Origin: Paenibacillus lacisoli
Lineage (GTDB): Bacteria; Bacillota; Bacilli; Paenibacillales; Paenibacillaceae
Assembly: GCF_030580655.1 (NCBI RefSeq)
Contig: NZ_JAUQTB010000006.1
Location: 185,147-249,146, forward strand
Length of the DNA: 64,000 bases
Direction: 5' to 3'
In this document: in pieces, positions 7,306-14,881 of the stretch
Position numbering within the stretch: the first letter of the stretch is position 1
Layout of the letters: each line of letters starts with the position of its first letter
Notes under the pieces: generated by a model
Told to the model about the DNA's origin: nothing
Database searches by the model: none
Seen by the model: only the letters and a program-made list of their open reading frames with translations
Program-made: the position numbers and the translations under genes

Positions 7306-7399
7306 TTGTGTGTTCACGCTGATGACGGGCACTGCGATTGGTACCTATCGAATAGGGTAAAGTATATAGAAGTGCTTTTTCACTGAAGGAGGAGCTGCC

Positions 7400-7831
7400 A
7401 TGACCCCCACGAATCCGGTTCAATCTCATGAAGGTCACTCCATTGTACTCGTCGACGGTGTCTGCCATTTTTGCCAGGGGCTGACCAAATGGATTATTAA
7501 GCGTGATCCTGAGGGACAATTCCATTTCGCATCCCAGCAGTCGGATATCGGCAAGAAGCTGCTCCAAGAGGGCGGCTTGTCTACGGATCGTATGGATACC
7601 TTTGTGCTGATAGAGAACGGCGTTTACTATACCCGTTCTACGGGAGCTTTGCGTATAGCAAGAAAGCTGAAATTCCCGTACCCGCTGCTGTATGCGTTTA
7701 TAGCGGTGCCCCGGTTTTTGAGGGATGCCGTCTATAACTATGTAGCACGTCATCGTTACCGGTGGTTCGGCAAGGATGAGGAAGATGCCTGCAGACTGCC
7801 TACCCCGGATATCCGTGAACGATTTTTATAA
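7400..7831 (+). CDS. DCC-family thiol-disulfide oxidoreductase (DUF393)
   Basis: A 143-residue protein with the family hallmark DGVCHFC near residues 19-25, a thioredoxin-like CxxC-type redox site. It continues with the typical F.FASQQS, TFVLIENG and GALRIARKL blocks. Members are small redox proteins whose substrates are mostly unknown. The start has GAAGGAGGAG 5 bases upstream. No membrane segment is obvious. It is monocistronic, with a terminator at 7844-7877. Confidence 0.88.
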   Translation: MTPTNPVQSHEGHSIVLVDGVCHFCQGLTKWIIKRDPEGQFHFASQQSDIGKKLLQEGGLSTDRMDTFVLIENGVYYTRSTGALRIARKLKFPYPLLYAFIAVPRFLRDAVYNYVARHRYRWFGKDEEDACRLPTPDIRERFL

Positions 7832-7843
7832 AAAAGGATATCA

Positions 7844-7877
7844 GAAGCCGCCGGATTTCCCGGCGGCTTCTTCGTTT
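7844..7877 (+). terminator. terminator of the DCC-family gene
   Basis: GAAGCCGCCGG and CCGGCGGCTTC stem with a TTCGTTTC tail. Confidence 0.8.
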
Positions 7878-7891
7878 CAAGATTATTCCCC

Positions 7892-7935
7892 CAATATAAA
7901 CAACAGGCTCGCTGCAGAGCCGGTTGTTTATATTG
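7892..7935 (-). terminator. long hairpin at the end of the nuclease gene
   Basis: Arms of about 19 bases (CAATATAAACAAC with GGCTC, and GAGCC with GTTGTTTATATTG) pair with one mismatch around GCTGCA. It lies 6 bases after the nuclease stop on the minus strand. The A/T-rich lower stem, not a pure U-run, would act as the tail. Confidence 0.55.
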
Positions 7936-7940
7936 AAATC

Positions 7941-8750
7941 TTACTGGCCGGCTGCACGAAACCCTGCAGCCTTGGCTGCCTGTTCGCTGCAGAACCACTG
8001 CTCCGGCTTGACCTGAGCATAGGCCGGAGATGCAGTCGTGTGATAAATGCGCTCACCGTTCGCCTTAATGTTTCCTTTAATGCTGCATGTATTAGAAGGC
8101 TTGGCATCAGAAGGACCCTTGGTTCCGGATGTAGAGCTTTTGGTGCTGCTAGTGGAAGACTTGAAGCTTTCCGGATGAAATCCGTCCTGACGGGCATAAT
8201 TGTCATATTTCCAGATGCCGAGCCGCTGCTTCTTGGCTGAGTTCTCAATGGTCTTGAATTCGTCAGCGTACCGGTCGTTGGGCGGATAAATATAAGCCAC
8301 CCGTGCCATGCTGTCTTTCAGCAGGGATTTTTGCAGCATCGTCCCGTCCAGATAAACGTAAGCGAGCAGGCGGTTGTACTTGTCTCGGTGCGGGCCGTCA
8401 TCAAATTCAAGGGTAATGTCATGTGCTTGTTCAAGCAGCTTACGGGTGTAGGCTTTAGCCTCACGCCCATAGGGCTGCTCCCCCAGCTGCGGATGGGCCG
8501 TCTCCGGAGTATCGACGAGAAGCAGGCGAACCAGCTCGCTTTTGCCTTGGTAGAACACCCGCAGGGTATCCCCGTCAATGGCCCGGTCAAGGGTTACGGC
8601 CGTTCCGTTTGTCTGGGAAGCGGACGGGGAGCCCGTCTTCTGGGCGCTTTCGCTCGAGCAGCCTGCGGCTGTCAGCAGCAAGGCCGTGAGCAGCAGCAGG
8701 ATCATCCAAAGATTTGGTGTGCCGATGAGAGGTCTGTTTGAATTGTTCAA
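7941..8750 (-). CDS. lipoprotein thermonuclease (SNase domain) with C-terminal Cys domain
   Basis: A 269-residue extracellular, lipid-anchored nuclease. The signal peptide (LLLLTALLLTAAGC) ends in a lipobox with Cys near residue 31. The staphylococcal nuclease domain (residues 50-180) keeps the catalytic residues: Arg in VRLLLVDTPET, Glu in GREAKAYTR and Arg in DKYNRLLAY. A Ser/Thr/Lys linker leads to a C-terminal CSIKGNI...ERIYH...WFCSEQAAKAAGF domain. That small module often follows secreted nucleases, and I recall it being called a sunset domain. The start is TTG 8750 with CAGGAGG 8 bases upstream. It is co-directional with, and 33 bases after, the upstream lipoprotein gene, probably as one operon. 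Confidence 0.92.
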   Translation of the reverse strand: MNNSNRPLIGTPNLWMILLLLTALLLTAAGCSSESAQKTGSPSASQTNGTAVTLDRAIDGDTLRVFYQGKSELVRLLLVDTPETAHPQLGEQPYGREAKAYTRKLLEQAHDITLEFDDGPHRDKYNRLLAYVYLDGTMLQKSLLKDSMARVAYIYPPNDRYADEFKTIENSAKKQRLGIWKYDNYARQDGFHPESFKSSTSSTKSSTSGTKGPSDAKPSNTCSIKGNIKANGERIYHTTASPAYAQVKPEQWFCSEQAAKAAGFRAAGQ

Positions 8751-8783
8751 TGATGATTCCTCCTGATGTCTTTATTTGATCGT

Positions 8784-9527
8784 TTAGGGCTGCGTTGGAG
8801 GAGCGGCTTTGCGGCGCCGGGACCGGATCCAGATGATAACCGCAATGATGATCAGCAGCAGCACAATGCCTCCGGTGATAGCGATATTGCGGATATTGGG
8901 CGTATTCACGCTAAGCTCCAGCGTATTCTCGTTCAAGGCCGAAATGTGCCAGACCAGCGTCTTGCCGCCGTCTTCCGTCGCATCGGCATTATTCTCACCC
9001 GGCTTGACCGGCAGGGTCAGCTTAAAATCCATCTGCAGCTGATTTTCCAGCAGCCGTTTCGCTATAAAATTCATGGAATTCAGCTTTTCTCTTACTTCAG
9101 AGGCGGAAGCTGGTGTCATGCGCAGTAAATCAGCGGTGACCGTGACATGCCGGGTCGTTGTGAAGAAATGAGGAGTGTTGGTCATGTCGAATGTCATGCC
9201 CTCCGGGAGCTGCGGCTTGTTCTGCGCCGATTTACGATCGATCTCGTACTTGTTATGGGCATTGAAGCCGATCCGGCCATCCTGATCATAGGGTTCGACC
9301 TGAAATCCCTCGTTCTTCATACCGGTGAACAGGTTATCAGGCAGCTTGGACATACCGACCGCCTGGAGAGCCGAATCGCTCATACTGAAGGACAGGTCCA
9401 GATCGACGCTGCCATTCACATGCACGGTGGCATGGGCTTCCCCGCGTGCACATGCAGACAACGTGAGAAGCAGGATCACAGAGATGAGCACGGCGCCGGC
9501 ACGTCGGAATTTGTTTGAGTTATACAT
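8784..9527 (-). CDS. membrane-anchored lipoprotein, LppM/DUF3153-like
   Basis: A 247-residue exported protein. The signal peptide with lipobox LLTLSAC puts the lipidated Cys near residue 25. The extracytoplasmic part starts ATVHVNGSVDLDLSFSMS, a beta-rich pattern seen in LppM-like proteins. A single C-terminal membrane helix (ITGGIVLLLIIIAVIIWI) and a basic RSRRRK tail follow. The start is ATG 9527, with AAAGGTGG 7 bases upstream; an in-frame start 9 codons earlier has none. It heads a two-gene operon with the nuclease. Function unknown; the family name is a recollection of similar proteins. Confidence 0.7.
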   Translation of the reverse strand: MYNSNKFRRAGAVLISVILLLTLSACARGEAHATVHVNGSVDLDLSFSMSDSALQAVGMSKLPDNLFTGMKNEGFQVEPYDQDGRIGFNAHNKYEIDRKSAQNKPQLPEGMTFDMTNTPHFFTTTRHVTVTADLLRMTPASASEVREKLNSMNFIAKRLLENQLQMDFKLTLPVKPGENNADATEDGGKTLVWHISALNENTLELSVNTPNIRNIAITGGIVLLLIIIAVIIWIRSRRRKAAPPTQP

Positions 9528-9696
9528 GAAGAAACCACCTTTCCAATAAGACAATTAAAATATGCAGGATGATCGCTTAGTTTCGTGCGAAATGCTCAAG
9601 ATTTAAGTATATCAGAGAATGTTTGGCTAGGATAATTACCCATTCAGTAGACAAAAGCGCAAGAGAAAAGATTGGTATAAAAAACCAAATTAAGGC

Positions 9697-9725
9697 TTGA
9701 TTACATACTGGTGGTATGCTATTCT
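9697..9725 (+). promoter_or_regulatory. promoter of the Tad pilus operon
   Basis: TTGATT (9697-9702), a 17-base spacer and TATTCT (9720-9725). The start point would be near 9732. Confidence 0.65.
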
Positions 9726-9752
9726 AGCTTTAAATGAATAGCACGTGACGGA

Positions 9753-9800
9753 AGCACCGTTCACTCATCGCTGATCGCGATGGTGAGCGGTGCTTTTTTT
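9753..9800 (+). terminator. leader terminator/attenuator hairpin before the Tad operon
   Basis: AGCACCG and CGGTGCT outer arms with an inner CTCATCG/CGATGGTGAG stem are followed by seven T. It lies between the promoter at 9697 and the first gene at 9830. No gene lies upstream on this strand, so it either attenuates the operon or ends a short RNA of about 70 bases. Confidence 0.7.
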
Positions 9801-9829
9801 GTGTGTTAAGGAAGGGAAGGAGGTTGTTC

Positions 9830-10987
9830 ATGATCCCGCTTAAAGTTGTATTGGCCGTACAGGATCTCAATTACATGGAACTGCTGCTGGCTTATGTGCA
9901 TGGGAGTGAATTCAGCCGGAGAATCCATATCACGGCTTTCTCCAGGCCGGAAGCTTTTATGCAGCATATGAGCGAATGCAGCGGTTATAGCAAACCTGAT
10001 CTGGTGGTGGGAGAGCCGGAGCTGCTTCGGGAATGGCTGGCCGTGAGGGAAGCGGAAGTTCCGTGGCGAGAGCTGGGACAGAGAGCAGCAGGGGCGGCGG
10101 AAGAGCATATGTTGGGCATGTACCAGCCGCTGCCGCAGCTGCTGGAGGCCATGCTGCAGGCGGGAAGCGGAGAGCGGAAAGGAACGGTTCGATATTCCAA
10201 GAGCCGACAGGCACAAATTATAGGGATCGTCTCAGCTTCAGGCGGTGTTGGCAAAACAACGGTTGCGCTGAATATGGCCAAGCAGTACGGGCAAGCCGGG
10301 AAATCGGTATTCTATCTGAATCTGGAAACGTTCGACAGCTTCGAAGCCCCGGGTTTGACGGGAGCTGAACATTCGGCTGCTGAGGGGTTGTCCAAGCTTC
10401 TCTATGAGCTTAAGGCTTCGGATAACAAAAGTAATCTGTTATCCGAACGCGGGTATTGTGTGCGACATGAGGGAATACAAGCGGATATTTTTATACCTTT
10501 GAGCAACCGTCAGGAGCTTCTGGAGATGAATCTTGTTGAGACGGAGAAGCTGCTGGATATGCTGCGGGCATGCGGGAGGTATGATCTCATCATCGTAGAT
10601 GGTGACAGTGAACTGCATAGCAGGACAGAGGCTGTGCTGAAGCAGAGCGATGACCTGGTCTGGCTGCTGGTGGATGAAATAATGGCTGTACATAAATGCC
10701 GTCTGATGTTCAGGTATTTGCAGACTGGTCAGCCTGGTCTGTACGCATCCATCGTGCCGAAGACGCGGTTTGTGCTCAACCTTTACGCTGACCAGATGCA
10801 CAACCCGCTGCCTGCAGAGGAATGGAGCGTCGACGGGTATCTGCCGTATATTCCTTCCTGGAAGCAGCTGCATGACCAGGAGCTTCTGCTTAGCTCCCCT
10901 ATCTATCAGCGCGAGATTTCCAAGCTGTGTAAGTGGCTGTCCTCAGAAACGGATCACCGACAGCGCGTAATCGCAGCGGGGGATTAG
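9830..10987 (+). CDS. tadZ: TadZ/CpaE-like pilus localisation ATPase
   Basis: A 385-residue ParA/MinD-superfamily ATPase. Residues 1-125 form a degenerate receiver-like domain, as in CpaE. A deviant Walker A motif SASGGVGKTT follows near residue 137 (with Lys before Thr), then the switch regions (YLNLETFD; DLIIVDGDSE). TadZ places the Tad secretion system at the cell pole or membrane. The start is ATG 9830, with AAGGAGG 6 bases upstream. It is the first gene of a co-directional run continuing to 20436, with 13 bases before tadA. A leader terminator precedes it. Confidence 0.88.
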   Translation: MIPLKVVLAVQDLNYMELLLAYVHGSEFSRRIHITAFSRPEAFMQHMSECSGYSKPDLVVGEPELLREWLAVREAEVPWRELGQRAAGAAEEHMLGMYQPLPQLLEAMLQAGSGERKGTVRYSKSRQAQIIGIVSASGGVGKTTVALNMAKQYGQAGKSVFYLNLETFDSFEAPGLTGAEHSAAEGLSKLLYELKASDNKSNLLSERGYCVRHEGIQADIFIPLSNRQELLEMNLVETEKLLDMLRACGRYDLIIVDGDSELHSRTEAVLKQSDDLVWLLVDEIMAVHKCRLMFRYLQTGQPGLYASIVPKTRFVLNLYADQMHNPLPAEEWSVDGYLPYIPSWKQLHDQELLLSSPIYQREISKLCKWLSSETDHRQRVIAAGD

Positions 10988-11000
10988 AGAGGAGTTATCT

Positions 11001-12245
11001 ATGAATGAAGAGTTATTCCGCAGACTTCGCAGTGATATTCGCAGCAGCCTGGATGTAACCTCAACCGTAAGCAGTGAAGAGCTCTACCGTGTCATTGAGC
11101 GACGGATATTGGGTGATCCCCATATGACCGGAATGACCTCAAACACTAAACTTTTATTGATACGGCGCCTGTTCGATTCATTTCGCGGGTTAGATATTTT
11201 ACAGCCGCTGGTAGATGACTTATCGGTAACTGAAATTATGATCAATAGTCATACAGAGATATTTATTGAACAGCAAGGTAAAGTCTCACAGCTGCCGCTG
11301 CAGTTTGAATCCAGAGAGCGGCTGGAAGATATTATCCAGAATATTGTAGCAGACGTTAACCGGATCGTGAACGAATCATCGCCGATCGTAGATGCCAGGC
11401 TGAAGGACGGATCGCGTGTCAATATTGTGCTGCCGCCCATTGCTCTTAAGGGACCGACGATGACGATCCGCAAGTTTCCCGCCGAACCATTAACAATGGA
11501 AGGACTGATTCAGCGTGATGCAATTAGCGAGGAAGCTGCCGGTCTGCTGCGGGATCTTGTACGAAGCAAATACAACATTTTTATCAGTGGAGGAACCGGC
11601 TCCGGCAAAACTACTTTCCTGAATGCCCTGTCCCAGTACATTCCTGCCAGTGAGCGCGTGATCACAATTGAAGATTCTGCAGAGCTGCAGATTCGGACCG
11701 TGCCGAATCTTGTATCCCTGGAGACCCGTAACGCCAATACCGAAGGACGGGGAGAGATTCAGATCCGGGACTTGATTCGTTCATCGCTGCGAATGCGTCC
11801 TAATCGGATTATTGTCGGGGAAGTGCGCGGACGGGAGGCGCTGGATATGCTGCAGGCCATGAATACCGGGCATGACGGGTCTTTGTCGACAGGTCACAGT
11901 AACAGCATTCCTGACATGGTCAGCCGACTGGAGACGATGGTGCTGAGCGGAGCCGATCTGCCCCTGACGGTAGTACGGAAGCAGATCAGCTCCGCTATCG
12001 ACCTCTTCGTCCATCTGTCTCGCCTGCGCGACCATTCCCGCAGGGTGACAGAAATCAGCGAAGTCGCTGGCTTTAGCGGTGGCGAAGTCGTGCTGAATCC
12101 GTTGTACCGCTTCAGAGAGACTGGGGAGAAGGTAGGAAGGATTACAGGGCGGCTGGAGCCTTGCGGTGATGGACTACAGCATGTCGATAAGCTTGCGATG
12201 GCAGGTATTCCGCGGCTGGAGCAGAAGCCGGAGCATCAAAAATGA
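11001..12245 (+). CDS. tadA: TadA/CpaF secretion ATPase
   Basis: A 414-residue cytoplasmic hexameric ATPase of the type II/IV secretion family that powers Flp pilus assembly. It has an N-terminal domain ([30 protein letters not shown]) and Walker [15 protein letters not shown] near residues 197-210. The Asp box ([10 protein letters not shown]), Walker B region ([16 protein letters not shown]) and His box ([13 protein letters not shown]) are all conserved, so it should be active. GAGAGGAG precedes the ATG. The stop overlaps the next start (ATGA), indicating translational coupling with tadB. Confidence 0.95.
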   Translation: MNEELFRRLRSDIRSSLDVTSTVSSEELYRVIERRILGDPHMTGMTSNTKLLLIRRLFDSFRGLDILQPLVDDLSVTEIMINSHTEIFIEQQGKVSQLPLQFESRERLEDIIQNIVADVNRIVNESSPIVDARLKDGSRVNIVLPPIALKGPTMTIRKFPAEPLTMEGLIQRDAISEEAAGLLRDLVRSKYNIFISGGTGSGKTTFLNALSQYIPASERVITIEDSAELQIRTVPNLVSLETRNANTEGRGEIQIRDLIRSSLRMRPNRIIVGEVRGREALDMLQAMNTGHDGSLSTGHSNSIPDMVSRLETMVLSGADLPLTVVRKQISSAIDLFVHLSRLRDHSRRVTEISEVAGFSGGEVVLNPLYRFRETGEKVGRITGRLEPCGDGLQHVDKLAMAGIPRLEQKPEHQK

Positions 12246-13102
12246 GGACGGGCGGGAGGAACATGAGCGGCACGCTGGGGAGATCAGGCAAGGTTGATAG
12301 TACAATTTCAGGTGCAAAGACAAGTCATTCAGACCTGGGGCAGGCAGGGATAGGCTCGTCATTGACGGATTACAGAGTTTACTTATTGTCGTCGGGAGAG
12401 AAGTGGGTTTGCCGATTGGCGGGTGGAATATTTTTATTCAGTGTAGGGTACTTGTTCTTTCATCACTGGATACCTGCAGGCCTTCTCTCTGGGGCGGGAT
12501 GGGTGTTCCCCGGGTATTGGCGTCAATATCTGTTGAAGCGAAGGCGAGATACACTGGGAATCCAGTTCAAGCAGGCACTTTATTCATTATCTTCATCACT
12601 GGCTGCGGGCAGATCCGTCGAGAATGGATTCCGCGAAGCTATTGAGGATCTGAGACTGCTCAGTCCGGATCATGACAATGACCTGATCAAGGAACTCAGC
12701 GTGATCGTGGCCCGGATGGAATACGGTCAGCCTGTAGAGGAAGCGCTGCAGGACTTTGCCCGGCGGGCTGATTTAGAGGATATTACTAACTTTGCCGATG
12801 TGTTTGCAACCTGCAAACGGACCGGAGGGGATCTCGTGGAAGTGGTGCGAAGAACCTCTTCGATCATTGGGGAGAAGCTGGAGATCCAGCAGGAAATTCG
12901 TGTCATGGTATCCCAGAAGCGTTTCGAAGCCAGAGCCATGTTTGCAGCCCCGATCCTGTTTGTGGTGTTCATGAATCTCACTGCGAAGGATTATATGGAG
13001 CCGCTTTACAGCGGGATAGGTTATCTGATCTCTTTCCTTTCCCTGCTGACACTGGGCAGTTGTCTGTTATGGATTAATAAAATTATGAAGATCGACGTGT
13101 AG
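12242..13102 (+). CDS. tadB: TadB-like inner membrane platform protein
   Basis: A 286-residue membrane protein of the T2SS-F/GspF family. Two N-terminal membrane helices near residues 55-95, a cytoplasmic helical domain with the FKQALYSLSSSLAAGRSVENGF and VFATCKRTGGDLVEV features, and two C-terminal helices form the pilus assembly platform with TadC. The ATG overlaps the tadA stop by 4 bases. A second ATG at 12263 follows GGGAGG and is an alternative. The first 40 residues are unconserved Ser/Gly-rich sequence. Confidence 0.9.
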   Translation: MRTGGRNMSGTLGRSGKVDSTISGAKTSHSDLGQAGIGSSLTDYRVYLLSSGEKWVCRLAGGIFLFSVGYLFFHHWIPAGLLSGAGWVFPGYWRQYLLKRRRDTLGIQFKQALYSLSSSLAAGRSVENGFREAIEDLRLLSPDHDNDLIKELSVIVARMEYGQPVEEALQDFARRADLEDITNFADVFATCKRTGGDLVEVVRRTSSIIGEKLEIQQEIRVMVSQKRFEARAMFAAPILFVVFMNLTAKDYMEPLYSGIGYLISFLSLLTLGSCLLWINKIMKIDV

Positions 13103-13113
13103 GGAGAAACCGT

Positions 13114-13992
13114 ATGGGAATTGTGACAGCTGTAGCTGGCTTCCTGGCTCTGACTGCAGGATGGCTGGGCTTATACCTGATTAAAGGGGAACCTTACCGG
13201 TACATGGCCGGACTGGACATGCCAGGTATCAAGCTGAAGAAGTGGTCGCCTCCGTTTTTATTCCTGCTCCATGCCGGACGCATCGGTTCACGTCTCCCTA
13301 TTGTTGTGTTTCGAATTCAACGGGCCGTTCAGAAGATCTACGGTGTTCGGCAGGCGAGTGAGAAAACGATGCTGTTCCTGGCCGAAATGATGGGGTTCAG
13401 CTGGCTAATGCTGCTTGGCGGCTGCGTACTTTCTCTGATCAGCGGCGGGTCCGGGGCAGGGTTGATCATTGGCTGTCTGCTGGCTGCCGTTCTTCCATTT
13501 GCCATTCTGAAGGATCTGTACAGCAAGGTATCAAGGCGGGAAGAGGCAATGCTGCTGGAGCTGCCGGAGCTGTTAAATAAAATGACTTTGCTGGTTGGGG
13601 CGGGGGAGACGGTTCAGAGAGCAATTATTCACTGTGTAGAACGCAAAAAAGAGGAAGAATGTCATCCGCTTTACCGGGAACTGCGTCAGACTCTAACTGA
13701 GTGGGAAAGCGGTTATTCGTTTCAGCAGGCTTTTGAAAATCTGAGCAAGCGCTGCGGGGTACAGGAGATTTCCGTGTTCACAACAACGATCCTGCTGAAT
13801 ATGAGACGGGGAGGTACTGACTTCGTTATGTCGCTGCGGGATCTGTCACAGATTCTGTGGAGTAAACGGACAGCGATCACCCGTACCCGGGGGGAACAAG
13901 CATCTTCCAAGCTTGTTTTTCCGATGGCGGTTTTATTCATGGTAGTCCTTGTGCTCGTCGGGGCACCCGCTTTTATGATGATGAACTTTTAG
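13114..13992 (+). CDS. tadC: TadC-like inner membrane platform protein
   Basis: A 292-residue T2SS-F-family membrane protein, partner of TadB. It has an N-terminal membrane helix, a pair of helices near residues 95-130 and a cytoplasmic domain with LPELLNKMTLLVGAGETVQRAI. A final hydrophobic segment (LVFPMAVLFMVVLVLVGAPAFMM) ends the protein. It starts 11 bases after tadB, behind AGGGAGA. Confidence 0.9.
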   Translation: MGIVTAVAGFLALTAGWLGLYLIKGEPYRYMAGLDMPGIKLKKWSPPFLFLLHAGRIGSRLPIVVFRIQRAVQKIYGVRQASEKTMLFLAEMMGFSWLMLLGGCVLSLISGGSGAGLIIGCLLAAVLPFAILKDLYSKVSRREEAMLLELPELLNKMTLLVGAGETVQRAIIHCVERKKEEECHPLYRELRQTLTEWESGYSFQQAFENLSKRCGVQEISVFTTTILLNMRRGGTDFVMSLRDLSQILWSKRTAITRTRGEQASSKLVFPMAVLFMVVLVLVGAPAFMMMNF

Positions 13993-14006
13993 GAGGCGTA
14001 GCGATA

Positions 14007-14195
14007 ATGTTGACAACGTTCAGAGAGAAGGCTGCAGCGATTTGGGAAGAGGAAGATGGAATTGGGACACTGGAGGTCATTCTGATTATTGCAGTGATCC
14101 TCATTATCGCACTGCTGTTCCGCAAAAGCATTCAGGCCCTCATCGAAAAGCTTCTTAAAAATATGGAAACCAAAAGTGAACAGTTTCTTAATTAG
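14007..14195 (+). CDS. flp: Flp-type pilin subunit
   Basis: A 62-residue type IVb prepilin-like protein. A charged leader (residues 1-18) is followed by DGIGTLEVILIIAVILIIALLF. The Gly-Thr-Leu-Glu junction and conserved Glu at mature position 3 (or 5, depending on the cleavage site) before a long hydrophobic helix are typical of Flp1 pilins in Firmicutes. The prepilin peptidase at 18084 would process it. GGAGG lies 10 bases before the ATG. It overlaps or closely abuts the next gene. Confidence 0.88.
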   Translation: MLTTFREKAAAIWEEEDGIGTLEVILIIAVILIIALLFRKSIQALIEKLLKNMETKSEQFLN

Positions 14196-14862
14196 CGGAC
14201 TCATGGGGAATGGGGGTGAAGATGGAAGTTTCTCACTGGAGGCTTCTCTCGTATTCCCGATCGTCCTGCTGACGCTGTTCCTGCTGATGTTCTTCTGTGT
14301 GTATCTGTATCAGCAAGCTATTCTTATGCAGACAGCTGCTATGTCGTCAGAACAGGCTGCTTACAGCTGGGATAACAGCCATAAAGAACCGCAAACGGGG
14401 TTCTTTAAGGAAGGACAGTATGATTCGTTGTACTGGAGGCTGTATGACGACCAATTGCTTGGTGCGCTGTTCGGCTGGGCCGGAGCAGAGCAGGAGCGGG
14501 TCATTTCTCTACCCGGAAGTGAGCAGGAAGGTGATCTGTCCATCCTAAAAATGAGCAGAGCGGGCAGCCGTATCCTTAATCCGATGGCCGGGGAGATGCG
14601 CTATCACAACAGGCTGATCAGCAGGCAGGTATCAGTCCGGCTGGAGCGTCCTGTAACTCTGCCGATGCTCAAGCATTATATGAGGAATCCCGAGCTGGAG
14701 GTTGAGACACAGTCGGGGATTGTCGAACCGGTAGAGTGGATCAGGTCATTTGAACTTGTGCGCTACTACGGAGCACGCTTCCTGGGACGGGGCAGTGGAG
14801 CTGCTGTAACGCCAGATGGGGTAGGGCAGGTCCTGAAGCAGAGCAGCCCATCGGCCCGGTAG
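14176..14862 (+). CDS. TadE-like pseudopilin 1
   Basis: A 228-residue exported protein. Residues 15-45 hold the TadE-type DGSFSLEASLVFPIVLLTLFLLMFF segment, with Glu at position 5 after the likely processing point. The rest is extracytoplasmic. The start is uncertain: GTG 14176 overlaps the flp end by 20 bases, while ATG 14203 would leave a short leader; neither has a strong ribosome site. Coupled translation from flp is likely. It probably acts as a minor pilin in assembly. Confidence 0.82.
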   Translation: MNSFLISGLMGNGGEDGSFSLEASLVFPIVLLTLFLLMFFCVYLYQQAILMQTAAMSSEQAAYSWDNSHKEPQTGFFKEGQYDSLYWRLYDDQLLGALFGWAGAEQERVISLPGSEQEGDLSILKMSRAGSRILNPMAGEMRYHNRLISRQVSVRLERPVTLPMLKHYMRNPELEVETQSGIVEPVEWIRSFELVRYYGARFLGRGSGAAVTPDGVGQVLKQSSPSAR

Positions 14863-14881
14863 ATTGTAGGAGGGTAAAGCC

